Positions 36,401-48,399 of a DNA stretch of 64,000 nt are shown piece after piece (position 1 is the stretch's first letter; every line of letters begins with the position of its first letter). The notes under the pieces are model-generated. The model had not been told where the DNA came from. It worked only from the letters and a program-made list of their open reading frames with translations, and searched no databases. The stretch is from Hemicentrotus pulcherrimus (Eukaryota; Echinodermata; Echinoidea; Camarodonta; Strongylocentrotidae): contig BEXV01000082.1 in NCBI GenBank assembly GCA_003118195.1, positions 631,947-695,946 on the forward strand, given 5' to 3'. The position numbers and the translations under genes were made by a program.

Positions 36401-37990
36401 TACATGAACAGAAGAGGGGAATATTAAAGCATGTTGATATAATTCTGTACTATAAAACTGTGTGCAAAATGTGAATGTATTAAATTCCATATAAGAGCAG
36501 GCAGTAGATCTTCAATGAATGTATTTAAAATAATACAGAAATTAAATGGAGTATTGAATATGCTTTTAGCCAGTAGGGGCCAAAATGCTTTGGGATGGGC
36601 CTTTGGCTTAAGCGAGGTTAATACATGATAGATGAAACATTTGAGCAATGTTATGATATCAATTTCACTATTATAGGTGGGGGCACCTGTGTGAATGAGT
36701 AAAGAAATCTGGGGAAAATTTAATAGATATGCTTGCAGTGAATATTCTTGAGAAGAAAGAAAAATTATTAGCCATATTTCCCCTTTTGAGTTTGAACTGA
36801 ACTGAACTGAGCACTGCAATTTACCACTGAGCTACATGTATATGGGATGTGGCTGTCAAACAAACATCATTAAAATTAACTTATCTTTAAAAAATGAAAT
36901 AGACCCACACATTTCATTTTATGTAACACAATTCTTTTTTATTTATTATTTTGCTTTTATATACGTAGCATAACCAAATGTCCCTCAAAACTGTTCGGAG
37001 CACCTCATATGTGATAGAGTAGAACTGTAAAGTTGATGTAATGAAATCTTTAATCACTATTTTAATCTAAAACATGGTAATGAATTCATCACTCATGCTC
37101 ATTTAATGGTGGTCATGGTTTATGCTACATGCCAAATAAATTATAGAAAGTGATGTATATTTCATAAACTCACCATATGTTATCCTGTTCTCTGAATGTT
37201 CCATGCAGAGGATATGATGGTACATACATATGGTGCTCTCAGATATAGTCTCTCACATTGCACTGTTTTTATAATTTCATAAGAACTAGAAGAAAAAGAG
37301 CAGTCATAAGAGAGGGTTTTGGGTCTAATAGATGTTGAATTGTAAATTTGCTTTACCGATTCAAATCTTTCCTTTGTCTTGCAAACATCATGAGCATGAA
37401 GACATACTTAATGCTTTGTTTAAAAAAAATCCTTATGTTTAGATTCAGGAAAACAGTAGGGTTTAAAGGTAAAAAACAGTTATGGTCATGAGATTGCATT
37501 GTGAAAGAACAAGGTGGAATCGATCAGAAAAGGTTGATCATCTAGCATATATTGGTGTGTACTGCAAGGTTCTGGAATCATCAAAATGATAAGAAATTTG
37601 GCCCAGTCTTTGTAAAGTTACAAGCACTGTACACAGAAAGATGTATATGGGATTATCTCTCACAGACCATGGATAAACTAATTTACCAAATATATCAATT
37701 AGTAGGCAGTTTCCCAGGAAATTTTGTTATCATGTATTAGTCAAAAGATATTCTTTCACATGATTTGTAATAAGAGCTTCCATTTCATTTTTTGAAATTG
37801 GGGCATTTCCAATACTGGTATTTACCTTTAAATGTACTTTGAATTTACTTTGAATTTGACTATAATTTGAATTTGACTATAATTTAGTTGTCAACAACCA
37901 GTGGCAGTAGGCCAAGAGAATATTTGTCACCATAGTAGCTCATAAACATGTTCTTTTAGTGTCTGGTATTGTAGACTAAGCTGTTTGGAG
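33410..37990. other. non-coding AT-rich stretch
   Basis: About 4.6 kb. A purine-rich patch lies at 34385-34485, an (AACTG)-type triplet at 36794-36809, and an 18-bp tandem duplication at 37849-37886. The longest open frame of the window (131 codons, minus, 36424-36819) is here; its Ile/Leu/Phe/Asn-rich translation matches nothing I know. Confidence 0.4.
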
Positions 37991-38017
37991 TGAGTACCTA
38001 ACCTTAATGAGTTGCAG

Positions 38018-38132
38018 CCCTCTATAGATACTCGTTGCCAAAGTCAATGTGATATGATCCTAACTGAGGGAGGTATGATGAGTCCTAACAGGTGCGCTTA
38101 TAATGCCCATGGGTGTGTCTCAGGAGGTTCAG
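38018..38132 (+). CDS. possible internal exon of a cysteine-containing protein
   Basis: Bracketed by an acceptor (ATGAGTTGCAG, pyrimidine tract only moderate) and a strong donor TTCAG|GTAAGG. It is open only when entered in phase 0 and leaves in phase 1. The 38 codons contain four Cys (DTRCQSQCDM, then SPNRCAYNAHGC), GEG/GG-type turns and no low complexity, which is unlike neighbouring translations. A secreted or extracellular module is conceivable, but no family is recognised. The exit phase matches the candidate terminal exon at 45069. Confidence 0.25.
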
Positions 38133-38257
38133 GTAAGGGGGTCAAACACTTACCCCTGGAGCTAGAATATAGATCCTTACATGAACTAGCAATAGAATGC
38201 AATACAAAAGAATTTTGCAGTTTTATATTTTCAGACGTTAATGAATACTCCACATTG

Positions 38258-38258
<1 letters not shown>

Positions 38259-38296
<38 letters not shown>
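38259..38296. repeat. (TA)n microsatellite
   Basis: A run of about 18 TA units. Confidence 0.95.
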
Positions 38297-38298
<2 letters not shown>

Positions 38299-38299
38299 T

Positions 38300-39040
38300 G
38301 ATCATAATTGTAAGATAAGAACTTTTACAAATGGATAATATGACAGCCATTGAGATAAGAAAGATTTTTTTTGCATATCACAAAACAAATTTGAGAGAGT
38401 TGCGATTTGGTCTCGATTCATGAGAAGTTCTGACTTAACAGTTAACAAGGCAATATTTTTTATTAAGTTTTTCGATTTTGTACCACTCCTTCATGATTGA
38501 TTAGAGACTGACAGCGAGAGGGAAGGAAATTAGGAGGATATGATGATGGAAATTAAGTTAATGTACGAGTTGACGTTGTAGACTATCCAATTAGACCACA
38601 GAACCACATGCATCTATTGGTTTCATAAGACTTCTATTGGGTCTTTCCATAGTCTTACATGCTACATGCTATGTTATTGAATAACAAATTTAACCCTGGT
38701 AACTGGTCAACTGATATATCGAGGCAACTACGTTGAACTTTGTGAGGAATATTTTGTGTGACTCACGCAGCAACCCTGGATTTCCTTGCAAGATAGATTT
38801 TGCAAAAGAGAACACGAAGGAGAGGTGTCTACCTGTAACTGTGCATGACATTATTTATAAGAGAAGAAACAAAGGTGAAGGAAACATGATTTTTTTTCTT
38901 CAACATCTTGTTTTTGAGTCATATATTAATTCAGGCAACATAGACTTCTGAAAAAGAAATGTTGGGAGCAGATGAGCCCTGCCTAATTTGGCTTTGACCT
39001 GTACTAAAGCATCACTAACAAGTTTACCTGGGAAACAACC
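38300..39040. other. mostly non-coding stretch; weak exon-like patch
   Basis: A frame around 38780-38872 reads NPGFPCKIDFAKENTKERC and ends at a possible donor AACAAAG|GTGAAG. The acceptor is weak (GACTCACGCAG). It is not called as an exon. Confidence 0.3.
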
Positions 39041-39045
39041 GCAAT

Positions 39046-39354
39046 AGTTCTGTCCTCATCAGCTTGAGTTTGCCAATTTAACTGCTATTTTCAGACTTGG
39101 GATATTATCCCGAAGGTTGAAATTGCGTCTTCACCAAAGTGACCAAACTGATAGGCTCATCACAAACTAGCTCGGACGGGTGCAAATTAGCCCGCTATTT
39201 CCCAATTAGCGGGATATTTTGGAAACAAGACCAAGACTTTTCAGAATATTTTTTCGACCAATATCCCGCTCATTGCAACTGCAGGCTAATGTAAGCATTT
39301 GGAATAGTTAAAATAGCAGGTTATTTGGCAAACTCAGCCGATGAATACAGGCCT
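39046..39354. mobile_element. mariner-like MITE family, copy 3 (309 bp)
   Basis: The left end TCTGTCCTCATCAGCTTGAG matches the reverse complement of the right end (AGGCCTGTATTCATCGGCTG, continuing GTTTGCCAAATAAC). TA flanks both sides. It shares CATCACAAACTAGCTCGGAC with copy 4 at 58780, so copies 3 and 4 form a sub-family distinct from copies 1 and 2. Confidence 0.75.
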
Positions 39355-39359
39355 AATGA

Positions 39360-40795
39360 GAGCTTTGGTGGTCATGGTGTGAAGGCCTGACATAAATTAC
39401 AAGGCCCTATATTAGAGTACCAGTATCTGGAAATAAGGACATGTTTTTCATTTCCCCTCTCCAGAAGCAGCATTTTATGATTTACAACCCCTCGGAGATG
39501 ATATGATTCCATATTCCACCTGTTTTCATCTGTCTCACCAATGATATATGGGCTCAAGAGTATCTGGAACAACCCAAGGTGGTGAAAGCCAGGGCTGCGA
39601 TCCCCCTTGAGACTTTTACATATCTGACCCACCCTGTTTTCACTGACCAGTCTGGAACTGTTCTGACAATCTATGCTTTGAATCATTTCTAATTAATTTT
39701 GGAATGGGTAATGATGCTAGTATTCATCATTGCATTTCTGAATTTATGTCTGTCCGTACTTGTTTTTAGAGCCATAAATCATGCTGATCATATTCTTCAT
39801 ATGCTCTTGGTGGCATTGACAATGATATCGATATGATCTTTTTTTACATGTAATACACTAATCTTGTAATGTAATTTATTATTTAGAACTATTGAAGCCC
39901 ATTGTAACAACAGTGACTATATTGTTTGTTACAAATATATGTGAACTTGACAGTTTTATGAAAAAGGTGTTGATGCCTGCTTCTTACTCAAATTAGTAAT
40001 TCCATTTTAATTTGTCTTTAAAAAACAACATATCTACTCATGCTCTCTTCTGTTGCTGAAAATCTTGAGGAATAATTTAGAAGTTCAGTATTTATCAAAT
40101 TAATTTCAAGGAGTTTTGAATTGTGTCATGAAATTCATGCTTCTAGGAAAAAGAAATGAAAACCTAAAGATTTCCTTGATATCCGCATGAAAGGGGTCAC
40201 GCATGTCAGGCCTGTCTGAAGGGGTCCAAGACCAGGCTGTCTGTGTGCAGAGTGAGATGTGTAGCTAGCTAAATATTTTGTGTCACGTATCATATTCTAT
40301 TAGGAGGAATGGGAGTCAAGCAGTCGGCCACATGTGTGGACGTGATGACAGAGAAGTTACAAACTTGGAGAATCCAGGAAAGAAAGGGTAGCATTGGATG
40401 GGGCCTGCAATTTAAAACTAATACTAAATTTCAGAAGGAAAATGAAAAGAACTGATTTTGCATTTGTAAAAATGTCCCTCTTGAACAATGTCAGCCTCAG
40501 AAGCCTAAATTGTATGAAGCATGCTGTAGCATCAAGGGCTCAATGGATGATTACATACACTAAATGAGTTCTTTACTCATTCAACCATAGCTGTAGCCCT
40601 AAACATCACAAAAACGCCAATGGTAACCCGACCCTAACCCTGTGTCTTTGATAAAAGAAAGCTCAGAGCCAGAGGAACTGTTGCCAGAGCAAATGTCAGA
40701 TAACAGTGAGTAAAGGAGGCCATAGGTCTCAGATCATTTCAGTTTACTTGTAATATGCTATATTAGATATCCCTCTTGCCTAAAATCTTTTGTCA
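39360..40795. other. non-coding stretch
   Basis: No supported exon. The minus-strand frame at 39372-39686 (104 codons) has mixed, plausible composition but no splice context I trust. Confidence 0.4.
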
Positions 40796-40822
40796 CCTTG
40801 CAGCCCCCCCCCCCCCCCCCCC

Positions 40823-40861
40823 NNNNNNNNNNNNNNNNNNNNNNNNNNNNNNNNNNNNNNN
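40823..40861. other. assembly gap (39 N) inside a poly-C run
   Basis: Unknown bases flanked by 19 C on each side (40804-40822 and 40862-40880). This is almost certainly one long homopolymer that could not be sequenced through. Confidence 0.95.
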
Positions 40862-41540
40862 CCCCCCCCCCCCCCCCCCCGAAATTGCCCCTGCCACATA
40901 CCTTCAAGCATCGCAACAGAGAAGATAGACAGAGCTGCTGGGGAAATATTCAATCTCCCCCAGTGCTTGTAATATCAATCCCAACTTGGAGGAGAATCCA
41001 ATATCACATCAGACCCTTCTAAGTGACAGCCACATTCACAGACATGTTGATTGAGGCCTAGCGCCAAAATAATCAATCCCTGCTACCGATGGCTTAAGCT
41101 ACAATGAAACTGTCAAATTCTCAGGACACGGGACGTAGTTGGGGGGGAGGGGTGAAACTGAAAGGTTGTAGGATGAACTTCCTCATTGTCAATATTTCAG
41201 GTATTGCACTTGTTGCATTACATTGTTGATAACCCAGATCAAGAAACCAACCATTCCCATCAATCCTCACCTGTCCATAAACTCTGCTAATCAAATACCC
41301 TTACCCCCAATCCTCCATCTCATCTTGTCTGGATACACCTGTTAACCTATGGAAAGTGCAGTTCCCTTTCTCCAGCTCATGCCTGAAAACTTGTTGATAT
41401 AACCCTGTTCTCTAGCTATAATAATGATCAATGTTCATATTGTTTGAGGCCATGTTTCAAAAGCATGTTTCAACATGAGCGGAAGAGGGCTATGTTGTAT
41501 GTGACAACCTTTTTAATGTCCTATACATCATAAGTCATAT

Positions 41541-41655
41541 GCTTCATTGGTCCTACGCAGCAATGGTCATTATGCAGCATTGTTGCTAGGCCCTAATAGT
41601 CCTATGCAACATTGGTCCCATGCACATTTGGTCCTACGCACCAATGGTCTTACAT
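41541..41655. repeat. degenerate short tandem repeat
   Basis: Repeated blocks of the form ATTGGTCCTACGCA alternate with CAATGGTC(C/A/T)T, for example at about 41545, 41562, 41598, 41612, 41628 and 41643. Unit spacing is about 15-17 bases and the repeat is clearly diverged. Confidence 0.65.
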
Positions 41656-42641
41656 TTCAGATTTAGGTTAGGTGAAGGGTTAGAATTACAAACTGCAATA
41701 TAGAAGATTGATCTGATCAGCTCTCATCTAGACCTTTTTGTTGGAAAAAGACCAAGAATTTGAAGTATCTTAATCTTTAGTCTTTGATAGATTGAGTGTG
41801 GTAGGCAAGTTTACACATGGGTAGGATATCTGTAAGAATGAAATTATTATGGGTCTTGGTATTCTTACAATTTTGGATCAAGTCCTATCTCGCTCACCTG
41901 TTTAGATAGATAGCTAGACTTGATCTTTGAGCTTGACCAATCAGTCAACCACATTTTCGATCTGATGACTGATGACGAGACCTGCATCTTATTTCTATCT
42001 TGGTATTGTAAATTAAGCACCTGTTATTTATCAACATATCATATGCTCAAGGGTGTTAAGTTGTACACTTTCTTCTACTGCGAAAGCCCTTCTAGCCCTC
42101 ATCAAACAATTTTTTGGCAGGTGATCAATGTGATGTTTTTATCAGAATGAAAAGTGAAGTAAGTTATGGAATGTGATCTGATAGTCACAATAAATAACAT
42201 TAATGAGATGTCATATGTTGTCTGGTGAACCATAATATAATACAGACAGTGATTTTGTTGTTGATGTTACTGTTTACTTTATACAAGTGGTGGAGGAGGA
42301 ACTTATTATAAATCATTTATTTTTAAAAGAAAGATACCTTCTAGTTTTGAAGGCATTGTGACATCTCCGTTTTCAATTTTTAGCCTGTTGTCATGCAGTC
42401 ATAAAAAATCATTCAGAAAAGGATACACCCCCCCCTATCAAATGTTGATCCATTTTTTTCATTTTGCATACTTGGTGCAGTAGGCATAAAATAAATATTT
42501 TGATAACAGATGCATTGACTAGTTTTTATGATACTTTACAAATGTTCCCAAAAATGTTCTATTTGCAATTGATATAATACTTGTTATTTGTATTTGATTG
42601 AAAAGTTGTCCCTTTTATGGCTTAAAAATGAAACGGTTGGG

Positions 42642-42642
42642 N
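42642..42642. other. single N, probable join point
   Basis: One ambiguous base lies five bases before the left edge of the palindromic LTR pair, suggesting a contig join or unresolved overlap. Confidence 0.7.
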
Positions 42643-42647
42643 TAAAT

Positions 42648-43162
42648 CACAACACCCTATATTACAATCCCTTCACTCCCCTAATACACAACACCCTTTA
42701 AAACAGTACTTTCTTAGTAGTGCAAGATAAGCACATTCCATTAGATTATGTCACTTTACTTTTTACTTAGAAACAACCACTGACCATGGCCATTTATGGG
42801 CATGAGGTCTTCATGTTTATTTCATAAGGGTTAATGTTTGTTGCATAAGCATTGACCACGGCCCGAAAAGTATAAAAAGGGAGGCTGGAGTGAAATCAGG
42901 TGGCTTACCAGGTCCTCTCTACCTTTGAGAGAGGAGCTGTTAGTTCTGCTAGTTATAGGTTAATCAAATACCTATTATATTGTTACTCATCATTATATGC
43001 ACCAATTGGTTATTCTAATAAACGTTTCTTAAATTTAAAGTAGAGAACGTGACCTTCTTTGTTTACGTGACTGTGTGCAAATATAAAGTGACACTCGACA
43101 GTATACGCCATCTGGAACATTATCATCATCACCATTATCATAGCAATTTATAGAGTGTTACA
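42648..43162 (+). mobile_element. LTR of the same retrotransposon, 5'-truncated, left arm of the palindrome
   Basis: Similar along its length to the LTR at 29228 (TATA box TATAAAAA at 42871, AATAAA at 43017-43022, end TGTTACA). It lacks about the first 40 bases of U3 and starts within the CACAACACCC block next to the N at 42642. By eye it differs from the 29.2-kb copy at scattered positions and by small indels, so it is not a tandem duplicate of that copy. No primer-binding site follows; an inverted copy begins at once. Confidence 0.85.
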
Positions 43163-43710
43163 CTCTATAAATTGCTATGATAATGGTGATGATGATAATG
43201 TTCCAGATGGCGTATACTGTCGAGTGTCACTTTATATTTGCACACAGTCACGTAAACAAAGAAGGTCACGTTCTCTACTTTAAATTTAAGAAACGTTTAT
43301 TAGAATAACCAATTGGTGCATATAATGATGAGTAACAATATAATAGGTATTTGATTAACCTATAACTAGCAGAACTAACAGCTCCTCTCTCAAAGGTAGA
43401 GAGGACCTGGTAAGCCACCTGATTTCACTCCAGCCTCCCTTTTTATACTTTTCGGGCCGTGGTCAATGCTTATGCAACAAACATTAACCCTTATGAAATA
43501 AACATGAAGACCTCATGCCCATAAATGGCCATGGTCAGTGGTTGTTTCTAAGTAAAAAGTAAAGTGACATAATCTAATGGAATGTGCTTATCTTGCACTA
43601 CTAAGAAAGTACTGTTTTAAAGGGTGTTGTGTATTAGGGGAGTGAAGGGATTGTAATATAGGGTGTTGTGTTATTAAGGGAGTGAAGGGATTGTAATATT
43701 GGGTCTTACA
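43156..43710 (-). mobile_element. complete LTR in inverse orientation, right arm of the palindrome
   Basis: 555 bp ending (plus strand) GGGTCTTACA, the reverse complement of the LTR start TGTAAGACCC. It overlaps the left arm in the shared TGTTACA at 43156-43162, so the two LTRs are joined tail to tail. Positions I compared are identical to the left arm. Its outer 40 bases supply the U3 start missing from the left copy. Confidence 0.85.
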
Positions 43711-45068
43711 ATACCCTTGGATTTGATGATGCCTTAGGCCTGTTCCTAGTGTTCACCATCAAAACAAGACAAATTCTTGGAAGGGAAGTGTGTACCCTTG
43801 GTCAATGAACTTCACTGGTATGACGTGAACATACCAACGCTTGATCTGAGAAACAAAAAGCTCTCATTGATTGCATCGCTTTGCTTGTCCAATATGAATA
43901 AGTATGAACGTAAATTGTAAGAAGAAAACAAATTTTTGTATTTGCCTTGTATTGATTATTCAAGGAAGTAACTGCAGCAAATCGATTTGATAACAATAAA
44001 GTGAATGAAGCAACAATTCAATCTTTTTTTTTTGCATGGTTGTAGTTTGTAAAAAATATCCATGCATGAAATATTTATTATACTCTGATACATTTTTCTT
44101 GATTTTGCAGGGTTTTGTATATAGGCATGTAAAAACTTATTTTCAAAGAAGGTATGAAGGTATTACTAAATAAACTAAATTATACTGGAAATGGATAAGT
44201 ACAAGAAATGCATATTTCTTCAAAAGCTAGTTCTAAAAAAAGGCAATGACCCTTGTAACATGTCAATGACCTGTTGAAGTTGATGGATAACCAAGGTGTA
44301 TTGTGAAGTAAATGTTTAAAGTAGAAAGTATTTGCCACATTGACCTGTTTAGTTTTGATGCAGTCTCTTTGTGTGGATGTATTCGTTCAAATTAATCAAA
44401 TGTCAGCAAGATTGTATGTACCTTTTAGAAAAATTAGGAGAACAAGATGAGAACAGAAAACTGAAGTCAATAGATAGAAACTCTCAACAATGATAACACA
44501 TACGTTTTTATAAACAACCTCTGTCATATTATTGAATATATACATCTTAGTATTAATCTTACCACCAAAAATTATTTTTAGATGTACGATGCATCTCTTG
44601 CTAAAAAAAGGAAGCTGTGGTTCTTTTTCTTTACATTTTGCTTTCTATTCAATTTGAGTACTAAAATATGTTTGACAAGTATTTTTCCATTGGCATATGA
44701 ACTTTGGTTGAATGACCTGTAGGGCAGTCCCATGTACTACTACAGCTGTTACACACGCTTGTACCACTTCCTATGATGTCCTTCAAATTATGTGAAAATC
44801 ATGAAACAATGGTCTTGGTCTTAATCATTAAAGGGAATCATTTCTCTCTGCTAAATTATGTTTTTCTTAGTGTTAATTACACTGTATCTTTTGTAGATGT
44901 GAGGATTACTCTTAGGATTGGTTTGATTATTTTCTTCTTTTTATAATCATATTCATAGAAGGAAAAAAAAAGAATATGTAGGGTGCTAATTCATTTAAAT
45001 TTGAATCACAGTTTTTAACATTTTGTGTAATTATGGTAGGTCTTTAACCTATTTTCTTTGATATTTAG
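43711..45068. other. non-coding AT-rich stretch
   Basis: No exon or repeat recognised before the candidate exon at 45069. Confidence 0.4.
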
Positions 45069-45259
45069 TATCAACCTGGGAGGCACATGTTAACAGTGAT
45101 GCTAAACACATGTTTCCTGCCTGTAACGATGTACAGCATGGTTCGTACGTTGATGTGAACTGTTGCACAGATTTGAGTAAAGTTCAATGCCCTGACGACT
45201 ATCCAGAACCCGTTGAAACAATTGAGCTCCTAAACCTTCCAACAAACAACACAATCTAA
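45069..45259 (+). CDS. possible terminal coding exon, unidentified
   Basis: Follows a good acceptor (pyrimidine-rich, ending TTGATATTTAG at 45068) and stays open for 62 codons to TAA at 45257-45259 when entered in phase 1. The translation is unlike the AT-rich background: STWEAHVNSDAKHMFPACN at the start, then a Cys-rich middle with DVNCCTDLSKVQCPDDY and an acidic-hydrophobic end EPVETIELLNLPTNNTI. Local GC is higher than the flanks. The length alone is not significant; the composition and the acceptor are what suggest coding. Possible 3' UTR polyadenylation signals follow (ATTAAA near 45894, AATAAA near 46294). The entry phase fits the donors at 21563 and 38132. No family is recognised. Confidence 0.35.
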
Positions 45260-47305
45260 TTTAAGGGTTACCATGAACCTTAGCTCAAAGTAGGCTATTA
45301 GAATGGAATAGAAAAGGAAAGATGGAGAAAAGGAAACTTTAGTTTATATTCCTAGCATTCCGACCATCATGTGGTTTTGACTATGTACTGTTGCTTGGAT
45401 GCAATATAGACTGAAAATTGCAATAATTTTAAAGAATGAAATGATTCGAATTGAAAAATATAACCAATCTGAGTTATTTCATAACCCATAAGGAGAATGT
45501 TATAGAACCTACGACATTCTATGAAGAAGTTTATTTTGATACTGTATAATGCTTTTTAAAGAATTACATCTGTTTTCCTATTTTTGAGGCAAACATTTTG
45601 AAAGATTCTGTATGGGCAATATGAAATTAATCTTATGCACAAGCAGCAGAGTTTACTTATCAGTATTTATTTAATCAGATAACTTTATTTATCTGAACTT
45701 CTGAAGCTTGTATGTGATGATTAATTGGCTGTAACCATTTTTTCAATAGTATCACTATATTCATATCTACAGTAGAAAACTTTAAAAATTGATATATTTG
45801 TTTCTAGTTAAAAGAGACATGTTTTATTTTATTTGAAATTGGTTGGTAGTCTATATCCAAGCTGCTACTGTGTCTTTTTTTACCAGCTATAAAAATTAAA
45901 TGTGTTGTGTTGAACTATGCTAGGTGTAGGAGGATATTGAAGATTTCACCAGGGAGATCCCAACTCCCTGGTTTCGCAGAGAATTAAACCAACTAAGGAA
46001 TTGACCTAAATTGCTACACTATAGTCTGCAATAACAAACCTTTTTGTGACATATTTCTCATAAGGTAATCAGGTCACTTTTATTGATCAACAAGAGTTCA
46101 TTCCTCATACCAGAACTGACCTGTATCTCTAGTATAACTATAAATTGAATCAAATCGAAATATACTTATTGCACTGAAACCATTTTTGCATCCCTAGTAC
46201 TGAATTTGCAATGGGCAAAATGTGTTGAAAACGTTCTATTACACACAAAAACAAGCATAAGTACTTTTATTTCTTCTTTATAGTTCTATCAAAATAAAGG
46301 AGGGAGAAAGTGATTTGGATATAGAAAACAAAGCCAGATAGGAAGGAATCAGTCAGATTAACTGATAGCACCATTGACTTACATGTATAAAAACCACTCA
46401 TGACATTATTTCAAAGAGAGCATTTTTTTTNGGGGGGGTGGCGGAGAGGGTTTTAGATATCAAAAGTGGCCCCTGTTTATGTTTCGAGCAACATAAAATG
46501 CATTTTAACTAACAGGTAGGGGATCAACAAATTATGTTGCTACTATTGTGAAAACAATAACTGATTTATCAAATTAAACAAAACACTTTTCTTTTCATTG
46601 GCCGCCTTACTCTTTTGGGAGGTCAATTCACACAATTAAAAGCAATGTATAAGGAAACTGTCTGTCTTCCTTTATGTGAACAGGGTGTATGATTAGTCTG
46701 TTCAGTCTGTCACTGGTCAACAGGTGTTAATTTTGAAAGTTTCGTCCAAATTTTCTTCATGTGAACAAAGAGACAGTTTTGTAATGAATTAGGTCATTGA
46801 CATATAGGCAAGGTGTTAAATCAATCACGGCTAGATCAGTAGGTCTTTGTATATGCTGCAAAATATTAAGAAGAATAGTTTTATATGGAGTGCACAATGC
46901 ATATATGGCTACATGTATTTAATCATTCATGAGGGTGATTTACTGATTTTGTATTCTCTTTAACAACAATAGAAGCATGATCTTTTTTTTTAATCAGCGA
47001 CATTTGTCTGTGCTAGCCATAATGATTGGTCAAACCAGTAGACAAGAGGAAGAGATATGATTATTAATATATTAGAAATGAAGTGAGATAAAGAGAGGCA
47101 GTTAGGAATAGAGTACATCTGAAGAGAATAATGTAGAAAAGAACGAGATGAAATCATTTTTCACATTTTTCTTTTATATTTCAGTAATTGACCCAGTGAT
47201 AGTGAATCAAACTTTACATCAACATAATGGATGATATGTGACCATGTATGAGATAAAACAGCTAATGATAAGGTCACTGAGTCAAGTCTGCTCTCTTCTT
47301 ATGAT
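45260..47305. other. non-coding stretch (possible 3' UTR, then intergenic or intronic)
   Basis: No exon. A single N followed by poly-G is at 46431. Confidence 0.4.
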
Positions 47306-47308
47306 GTT

Positions 47309-47474
47309 AAAGGGGTATAGCATGGCAAAACCGAAGCGTGAGGAGAACTTTGGTCTATTTCGCGAACGCTAGCAAGCGCTGACCGTTAATCAAGTCCATT
47401 CGTTTACGTGTAGTTGTCCAAAAGACGTCGTACATGGCGCTAACCGGTATTTGCCATGCTACACCCCCTCTTTC
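47309..47474. mobile_element. short inverted-repeat element (about 165 bp)
   Basis: The left end, GGGGTATAGCATGGCAAAACCG, is mirrored at the right by CGGTATTTGCCATGCTACACCCC, giving terminal inverted repeats of about 22 bp. A TTAA lies at the left edge (47307-47310), with a less clear match on the right. The CG-containing interior differs from the flanks. Non-autonomous, no coding capacity. Confidence 0.65.
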
Positions 47475-48399
47475 TAACATTTTTAGCATCCTCGTTCAGA
47501 TGTTAGGGAAGCAGGTCTTCACCTTGTCCTGAATGACACCTGTCCTAGCGTCATCTCCTCGTCATTGTTTGATTTAAATCTACCCTAACATCCTTTGTTG
47601 GTGCAGCAAGGACACTTTCCTATTGTTAAACTCGTCTTTTCCATGATCCTTGTAATCTCAATTGATCTATGTCCTAGCAAATCGTAATACGGGTCTCAAA
47701 TAGAATAGATATTGTATGGCTTCAAGACAGTTGATGACGAAGGATGCAGAAATAAAGAAGAAAATCAGAAATACCTTTGAAAAATGGGAACGAATAATAA
47801 ATAATGATATCAGACACATTTGTAGAGTGTTTTATACATTGTAAAATCATTCATTCTACCATTTTGGGTTAATAATTCTGTTGAATCATTTTCAACCAAA
47901 CGCTACTCTTTGCCCAGAATGATTGAAAGGGAGAAGGAAGGAAATTTATAAGCGCGAGGAGGGGAGGTGGAGAGATGATAAAATAGCCAACACTAAGCAT
48001 ACAGAATTCACATTTCCTGTGCATCAGGAAATTTGAAGATCTTTTAAATGAACTGTGGTAGAGATAAGCCATGAGCTGAGCACGGACCTTTGTGTTGGGG
48101 CCATTGTCCGGCGGTACAGGTCAAATATTAATCTCTTACAAAGTTTTTCCAATGAAAAAGATTTAATAACTTATATTTCTCTTCTATATATCATCATACT
48201 ATTTGAAGTAACCTGTAAATTAAAAGTAAATACCATTTGTAATACCATTTCAGTAGTTACCTTCTATTGAAGAACCCTAAAATGTGTGGAAAGTGTGAGC
48301 TCAATTAAAATTACTTTCAAATAATGGTTCATTCAAAATGCTTTGTGTTGATTGAGCCTCCTTACCACAAATCATCCGTTCCTGTTAACACTCCCCCTT

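Noticed and set aside
36424..36819. Longest ORF in the window (131 codons, minus strand)
   Set aside because: Ile/Leu/Phe/Asn-rich translation in AT-rich DNA, no recognisable domain, no splice or start context; compatible with chance in 64 kb.
29228..43162. The two plus-oriented LTRs as the 5' and 3' ends of one 14-kb provirus
   Set aside because: They differ at scattered positions and small indels, no gag/pol lies between, and unrelated MITEs and microsatellites fill the interval; they are separate insertions.
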